Source: TMED88 sp964515335 (GTDB taxonomy: Bacteria; Myxococcota_A; UBA9160; UBA4427). From it: DNA of 64,000 nt. Positions 59,800-64,000 of this stretch are shown here, piece by piece. Location: NCBI GenBank assembly GCA_964515335.1, contig CAZETS010000017.1, positions 1 through 64,000 on the forward strand, in the 5' to 3' direction. Numbering within the stretch: position 1 is the first letter of the stretch; each line of letters opens with the position of its first letter. The notes under the pieces are model-generated. The model was not told the origin of the DNA. It was given only the letters and a program-made list of their open reading frames with translations, and searched no databases. The translations under genes were made by a program, and so were the position numbers.

Positions 59800-60483
59800 A
59801 TGCGGATTCGTCGACTCGGCCGCGTCGCTTTCGCGACGGCCTGCACACTCTTCCTGGGCGTCCCGGGCGTCCCTGGAGGCAAGGCGTTCGCCAACGACGA
59901 GTTCTCACGCGAGGGCTACTACGTCGCCGCCGGCGGCGTGTACGGGGTCGAGCTGCTCGACACGAGCCCGCTCTCGCAGCTGATCCTCACACCGCTCTCG
60001 ACCAGCAACGGGTGGGGGCTGAACGTGCGCGCCGGCAACCGCGTGCAGAGCTGGCTGGCCTTCGAGCTCCAGTACGAGTGGATGCAGGGCATCGATATCT
60101 CGCAGCCCGCCGCATCGATCGCGTCGCCCGGCCCCGGCACCATCGGCACCTACAGTCCCGACGTGATCACCGTGAACGCGAAGTTCCTGCTGCCGATCGG
60201 GCCAGCGCAGCCCTACCTGCTGGTCGGCGGTGGTCTGGTCAGCTACGACCTCGAGTTCCTCGGCGGCCTCAACGCCTGGAGCACCAGCTCCAACGGGTTC
60301 GCGTTTCGCGCAGGAGGCGGCGTCGACGCGTACCTGACCAAGCGGATCGTCTTCTTCGCGGAAGGCTCGCTCGTCCTGAATACCGACATCACCGAGTTTC
60401 CGGTCGCTCCCACCGGCCAGACCCCGAGCATCCAGGACCTCTACTACATCTCGGTCAGCGCCGGCTTCGCGTACCGGTTCTAG
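59800..60483 (+). CDS. Outer-membrane beta-barrel protein, paralogue
   Basis: A 227-residue protein with a signal peptide (to about AFAND) and the same strand pattern as its neighbour: WGLNVRAGNRVQSWLAFELQYEWMQGI and PYLLVGGGLVSYD, ending in AYRF. It probably arose by tandem duplication; identity looks moderate. A TAGCGT -10-like box is at 59734-59739, 60 nt upstream. Confidence 0.8.
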   Translation: MRIRRLGRVAFATACTLFLGVPGVPGGKAFANDEFSREGYYVAAGGVYGVELLDTSPLSQLILTPLSTSNGWGLNVRAGNRVQSWLAFELQYEWMQGIDISQPAASIASPGPGTIGTYSPDVITVNAKFLLPIGPAQPYLLVGGGLVSYDLEFLGGLNAWSTSSNGFAFRAGGGVDAYLTKRIVFFAEGSLVLNTDITEFPVAPTGQTPSIQDLYYISVSAGFAYRF

Positions 60484-60491
60484 CGCGCGAC

Positions 60492-61994
60492 ATGGCGAGC
60501 AGCCGGCTGGAGCGACGCGCCGGCCTCATCGCGGCCGCGGTCGTCCTGCTCGTCGCTAGCGCGTCCGGCGCCGACGCCCCCGACGCCCTTCTCGCCGACC
60601 CCGCCGACGCGGGACTCGGCGCCCTCGACGCGGGCGATTACGCGCTGGCCCTGCCGCTGCTCGAGCGCGCCGCCGAGATCGAGCCGGACGACGCCTTCCT
60701 CCACTACGCGCTCGGGGTGGCCGCCGTACAGCTCGGTCGCGACGTCGTGGCGAGCCGGGCGCTTCGCCGCGCCGCCGCCCTCGACCCGGAGCTGCCCGGC
60801 GTGCAGGCCGAGCTGGGGCTCGCGCTGGCCCGGCTGGACGACGACGAGGGCGCCGAGCGCCACCTCCTCGAGGCGCTGCTGCAGGGCCCGGAAGACCCCG
60901 ACGTCTTGCTGCAGCTCGGCGTGCTCGACGCGAAGCGAGGACGCTTCGACCGGGCGATCCGCTACTTCGAGGACGCCGCGATCGTCGACCCCAGCTTCGC
61001 CGCCGTCGCCTGGTACGAGGCGGCCGGCGTCGCCCTCGACCGCGGCGACCTCGAGGCCGCGATCGCCTATCTGGAGCGCGCCTCCGTGGCGTCGGGCAGC
61101 GTGGCCGTGCGCGAACGAGCGGCCGAGCTGCTCGCCGCGCTCAGGCCCGCGCCGCCCCGGCGCATCGAGCTGTCGGCCGGCGCCGGCATCGAGTACGACG
61201 ACAACCTGACGGTCGTGGTGGCGGACGCCGTCACGGGCCGCAGCGACGTCGCGGGGGTCTTCGACGGCAGCATCGGCCTGTACGCGGTGCGACGCCCCGA
61301 CCTGCAGCTCTCGGTCGGCTACGACTTCTTCCAGAGCGTGTATGCCGAAACGTCGCCGCTCGACCTGCAGTCCCACTCACCCTACGTCGCGCTCGCTGCC
61401 GGCGAGGGCCGGCTCGTCGGCCTCGCGAGCTACCGCTACGCGACCGACACGCTGGGCGGAAGCGGATTCATGTCGACCCACAGGGGCGACATCGAAGCCG
61501 AGCTGACGATCACATCGTGGCTGTGGGCGACGCTCGGGACGCGGGTGGAGGGCATGGCGTTCGACCAGTCGCCCGCCCGCGACGCCCAGCGAATCTCACT
61601 CGGGATCGGCGCCAGCGTCTCCGGTCCCGCCGACGGCGTCTCCCTCGAGTTCGGCTGGCGGCCGGTCTGGACCGACGCACGGGGACCCGAGTTCGACTAC
61701 CGGGGCGACGTCGTCTCGACGAGCCTCTACTTCTCGCTGCCGCTCTCGCCCGATCGCCGCGTCGACCTCCGGCTCGGCCACGACTGGGAGGGGCGCGACT
61801 ACGACCACGACGACCCGCTCATCGGCGCCCGGCGGCGCGACTCCCGGCACCTGTTCGGCGCCGGCGCGTCGATGCTGCTGATGGGCCCCACGGAGATCGG
61901 CCTCGACTACCTGCACGTCTCGTCCAGCTCGAACATCCCCGAGCTGAACTACGGCGAGAACATCGCGACGCTCCGGCTCGGCGCCTTCTACTGA
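60492..61994 (+). CDS. TPR domain plus outer-membrane barrel (surface-assembly type)
   Basis: A 500-residue protein. A signal-like segment leads into TPR repeats (about 40-215; ALPLLERAAEIEPDDAFLHYALG, LLQLGVLDAKRGRFDRAIRYF). From about 225 to the end it is beta-rich with a C-terminal Tyr, matching a barrel of the TPR-plus-barrel (Slam/DUF560-like) kind. It could export or assemble a surface lipoprotein or polysaccharide. It starts 11 nt after the previous stop. Confidence 0.75.
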   Translation: MASSRLERRAGLIAAAVVLLVASASGADAPDALLADPADAGLGALDAGDYALALPLLERAAEIEPDDAFLHYALGVAAVQLGRDVVASRALRRAAALDPELPGVQAELGLALARLDDDEGAERHLLEALLQGPEDPDVLLQLGVLDAKRGRFDRAIRYFEDAAIVDPSFAAVAWYEAAGVALDRGDLEAAIAYLERASVASGSVAVRERAAELLAALRPAPPRRIELSAGAGIEYDDNLTVVVADAVTGRSDVAGVFDGSIGLYAVRRPDLQLSVGYDFFQSVYAETSPLDLQSHSPYVALAAGEGRLVGLASYRYATDTLGGSGFMSTHRGDIEAELTITSWLWATLGTRVEGMAFDQSPARDAQRISLGIGASVSGPADGVSLEFGWRPVWTDARGPEFDYRGDVVSTSLYFSLPLSPDRRVDLRLGHDWEGRDYDHDDPLIGARRRDSRHLFGAGASMLLMGPTEIGLDYLHVSSSSNIPELNYGENIATLRLGAFY

Positions 61995-62037
61995 GGGGCC
62001 GCCGCCGCGGTCGCTGACGGAAAGGCCGCGTGGACGG

Positions 62038-62781
62038 CTACCACTGCTCTTTGTGGGGACGCAGATCCAGCTCGAAGGTCCACGCCGAGGGATGCTGGGC
62101 GTGCAGCATCCAGAACGCGTCCGCGATTGCGTCGATGTCGAGCATCCCGTACTCGCCCTGGCGCTCGCGCAGGTCGGGAAACCGCGTGTTCAGCTGATCG
62201 CCGTCGATCATCCCGTCGATCACGACGTGCCCGACGTGGATGCCGCGGGGGCCGAACTCGCGGGCCATCCCCTGAGCGACGCCGCGCAGCGCGGCCTTCG
62301 CCGACGCGAAGGCGGTGAAGGGCGGCCGCGAACGGATCGACGCGGTCGCGCCGGTGAAGAGGAGGCTGCCCGAGCCCTGGCCGACCATGCGCGTCGCGGC
62401 CTCGCGGCCGACCAGGAAGCCGCCGAAGCAGCAAAGGCGCCAGACGTCCTCGAAGAAGTCGTCGTCCATGTCGAGCAGGGCGCTGGGGCGATTGTTGCCG
62501 GCGTTGAAGGCCACCAGATCGAGTGACCCGCCCTCTTCCACCGCGCGATCGAGCAGCGCCCGGACGTCGTCGCTCACCGTGGTGTCGGTGGGCACGGCGC
62601 TCGCGCGGCCTCCGTCGCGTTCGATCTCGCCGACGACTCCCTCGAGCCGCTCCCGGGTGCGCCCGGCCGCGAAGACGTGAAGCCCCTCCCTGGCGAATCG
62701 CCGGCACAGCGCCGCGCCGAGCCCCTGGCTCGCGCCCACGCCCACCACCACTGCGACTCGCCCGACTTCGCCGATCGCCAT
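62038..62781 (-). CDS. SDR-family protein with Tyr-to-Phe active-site change
   Basis: A 247-residue SDR fold. The nucleotide loop reads VGVGASQGLGAAL, the NNAG position reads FNAGNN, and TGATASI carries the serine-equivalent Thr/Ser. The catalytic YxxxK is replaced by FASAK, so the Tyr is Phe while the Lys is kept. It may bind NAD(P) without classical dehydrogenase chemistry, or belong to an SDR subgroup using another residue. A neighbouring type IV pilin gene is divergent and unrelated. Confidence 0.82.
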   Translation of the reverse strand: MAIGEVGRVAVVVGVGASQGLGAALCRRFAREGLHVFAAGRTRERLEGVVGEIERDGGRASAVPTDTTVSDDVRALLDRAVEEGGSLDLVAFNAGNNRPSALLDMDDDFFEDVWRLCCFGGFLVGREAATRMVGQGSGSLLFTGATASIRSRPPFTAFASAKAALRGVAQGMAREFGPRGIHVGHVVIDGMIDGDQLNTRFPDLRERQGEYGMLDIDAIADAFWMLHAQHPSAWTFELDLRPHKEQW

Positions 62782-63031
62782 GCCTCGTCCTCCGCGCCCC
62801 TGGCGTGGCGCGATGCCTGCACCCCGAACCGGAGCCCAGCCGACGAACCCTTGCCGTCGTCCGGCCCCTACAGCGACACGCAACTCGGCTGCAACTCGGC
62901 TGCAGCCCGCTCTCCGGTTCCGCGCGAACGGATCGCGCACCTACAGTCTAGAACGACCGGTGACGAAGAAGTTAAGTAGAAGGCACCACCGGGAAAATGC
63001 TGGTTGGCATCAGACGGGAAGGCCGAAATCG

Positions 63032-63574
63032 ATGCGCAAACGCACCCGCGGGTTCACCCTGGCCGAGCTGATGATCGTCGTCGCGATCATGGGCATCCTG
63101 GCCGCTGCGGCGATTCCCGTGTTCCACCGCTTCCAGCTGCGCGCGAAGACCTCCGAGGCCAAGGTGAACCTCGGCGCAATCCGCACGGCCGAGATGGCCG
63201 CCGTCTCGGAGTTCGGCCTCTTCATCGCCGCATCGACCTCCCCGGCCAGCTACGGCGGAACCAGCAGCATCACCTTCACCGACACCGGCCCGCCCGGCGC
63301 GAACTTCTCGACGCTCGGCTTCCAGCCGGAGGGCGAGGTGTACTTCAACTACTCGGTCTCGATCACGGACGCGGCGTTCACCGCGGAGGCCTCGGCCGAC
63401 ATCGACGGCAACAACACCGCCCAGGTTTGGGGCTACCTGCTCCTGGACCCGAGCGGAGCCGCGGCCCCGCCCGTGATGGGATGCAACGGCGTCTTCGACT
63501 CGACGACGGGCCTCGCGAATCTGACCAGCACGGTCGGGCCGTGCGCGGCCTCCTTCGGATTGAGCGAGTTCTAG
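63032..63574 (+). CDS. Type IV prepilin-like protein
   Basis: A 180-residue prepilin. The leader ends at Gly with the cleavage site RG-FTLAE, followed by LMIVVAIMGILAAAAIPVF; Glu at mature position 5 is present. The globular part has two Cys near the C-terminus (MGCNG and GPCAAS) forming a D-region. It is the major-pilin type (PilA/TfpA) or a type II pseudopilin; no other pilus genes are in the window. The ATG follows GGGAAGG at about 13 nt. Confidence 0.9.
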   Translation: MRKRTRGFTLAELMIVVAIMGILAAAAIPVFHRFQLRAKTSEAKVNLGAIRTAEMAAVSEFGLFIAASTSPASYGGTSSITFTDTGPPGANFSTLGFQPEGEVYFNYSVSITDAAFTAEASADIDGNNTAQVWGYLLLDPSGAAAPPVMGCNGVFDSTTGLANLTSTVGPCAASFGLSEF

Positions 63575-63605
63575 CACCGCACCAGCGTGCTACATCTGTC
63601 GGGCA

Positions 63606-64000
63606 ATGGACCGCAGCCCGGCCCCTCGCGACGGCGCTTCGCTCGTAGCCGCGCGGTTCGCCGACGTTTCGCTACGAGCGCGACGACTCGCGCCCACCCT
63701 CGCCCTGGCGGTCGCACTGCTCGCCCCGGGCTGCGGCGAAACCGTGGCGCCGCGGCCGAACGTCCTCGTCTACGTCGTCGACACGCTGCGCGCCGACGCC
63801 CTGGGCAGCTACGGCAACGCCGAGGCGCACACCCCCCACTTCGACGCGCTGGCGAGCGAAGGCGTCGCCTTCGATAACGCGTACGCGACCTCGTCGTGGA
63901 CGCGGGCCTCGATGGCGACGCTGCTCACGGGCCTTCACCCGTGGCACCACGGCGCCGAGTCGCGCGACGATCGCCTGCCCGAGACCGCGAGGACACTCGC
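63606..64000 (+). CDS. Sulfatase-family alkaline-phosphatase-fold enzyme, truncated by the window end
   Basis: The first about 131 residues of a sulfatase-like enzyme. A lipoprotein signal (LLAPGC) precedes NVLVYVVDTLRADAL with the metal Asp, and TPHFDALASEG. The active-site pentapeptide reads SSWTRAS instead of CxPxR, so the usual formylglycine Cys/Ser position is Ser and the Pro is Trp. It may be a phosphodiesterase or phosphotransferase rather than a sulfatase. The rest lies beyond base 64000. Confidence 0.8.
   Translation, partial: MDRSPAPRDGASLVAARFADVSLRARRLAPTLALAVALLAPGCGETVAPRPNVLVYVVDTLRADALGSYGNAEAHTPHFDALASEGVAFDNAYATSSWTRASMATLLTGLHPWHHGAESRDDRLPETARTL

Noticed and set aside
63000..63031. 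TGGCAT upstream of the prepilin gene as a sigma-54 promoter
   Set aside because: The -12 element is missing; pilA is often RpoN-dependent, but the sequence does not support it here.
1..64000. tRNA, rRNA, CRISPR array, transposase or integrase
   Set aside because: No tRNA-like arm pattern, no repeat-spacer array and no transposase-like protein was seen on either strand.

Overview
The window is about 70% GC, densely coded on both strands, and has the gene style of an uncultured delta-lineage heterotroph (Myxococcota, Desulfobacterota or Binatota-like). It carries a type IV prepilin, a multi-subunit heme-copper oxidase, many amidohydrolases and Rieske oxygenases, a Coq4-type quinone gene, and frequent GTG/TTG starts with 4-nt overlaps. 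The taxonomic placement is an inference; no rRNA gene is present. I found no tRNA, CRISPR array, insertion sequence, prophage or replication origin.

Layout. 0-14 kb: scattered catabolic and housekeeping genes (SDR, TauD-type dioxygenase, two split-barrel proteins, a frameshifted LssY_C lipoprotein, tag glycosylase, an unknown exported protein, an MBL-rhodanese fusion, an AarF kinase paired with a ferritin-like protein, two exported amidohydrolases, a Coq4 homologue behind a textbook sigma-54 promoter). 14.5-19 kb: a molybdopterin oxidoreductase operon (MoaD/ThiS-like protein, catalytic subunit, four-cluster ferredoxin, NrfD anchor). 19.4-21.8 kb: a TetR regulator followed by two ferritin-like proteins. 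21.8-26.5 kb: a MarR regulator facing a tightly overlapping operon (amidohydrolase, PaaK-like CoA ligase, degenerate amidohydrolase, unknown protein); a 17-bp element is shared by both promoters. 26.5-33.5 kb: amidohydrolases, a NagA-like deacetylase, a VTT membrane protein, a Rieske oxygenase with its ferredoxin, and a 2OG oxygenase. 33.5-38.8 kb: a complete aa3-type cytochrome oxidase operon with a diheme cytochrome c, a 34-residue membrane peptide, two subunit III homologues and a subunit IV. 39-46 kb: a PLP dehydratase, an amidohydrolase, a KshA-like Rieske oxygenase, a TetR regulator, a sterol-desaturase-type hydroxylase, a VOC protein, an orphan TAXI binding protein and a dienelactone hydrolase. 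46.2-58.8 kb: large membrane proteins and three GT2 glycosyltransferases for surface glycans, interspersed with fhs, an enoyl-CoA hydratase and a small unknown. 59-64 kb: two paralogous outer-membrane barrels, a TPR-barrel protein, an SDR-like protein with an altered active site, a prepilin and the start of a sulfatase.

The most unusual signals are: (1) the cytochrome oxidase keeps every D-channel and metal residue but has lost the K-channel residues in both subunits I and II; (2) the MarR-linked operon with a shared operator-like element and an amidohydrolase that lacks most metal ligands; (3) the sigma-54 promoter and hairpin at the Coq4 gene; (4) a recurrent TAnnCT -10-like box that sits 7-8 nt before some start codons, implying leaderless mRNAs.
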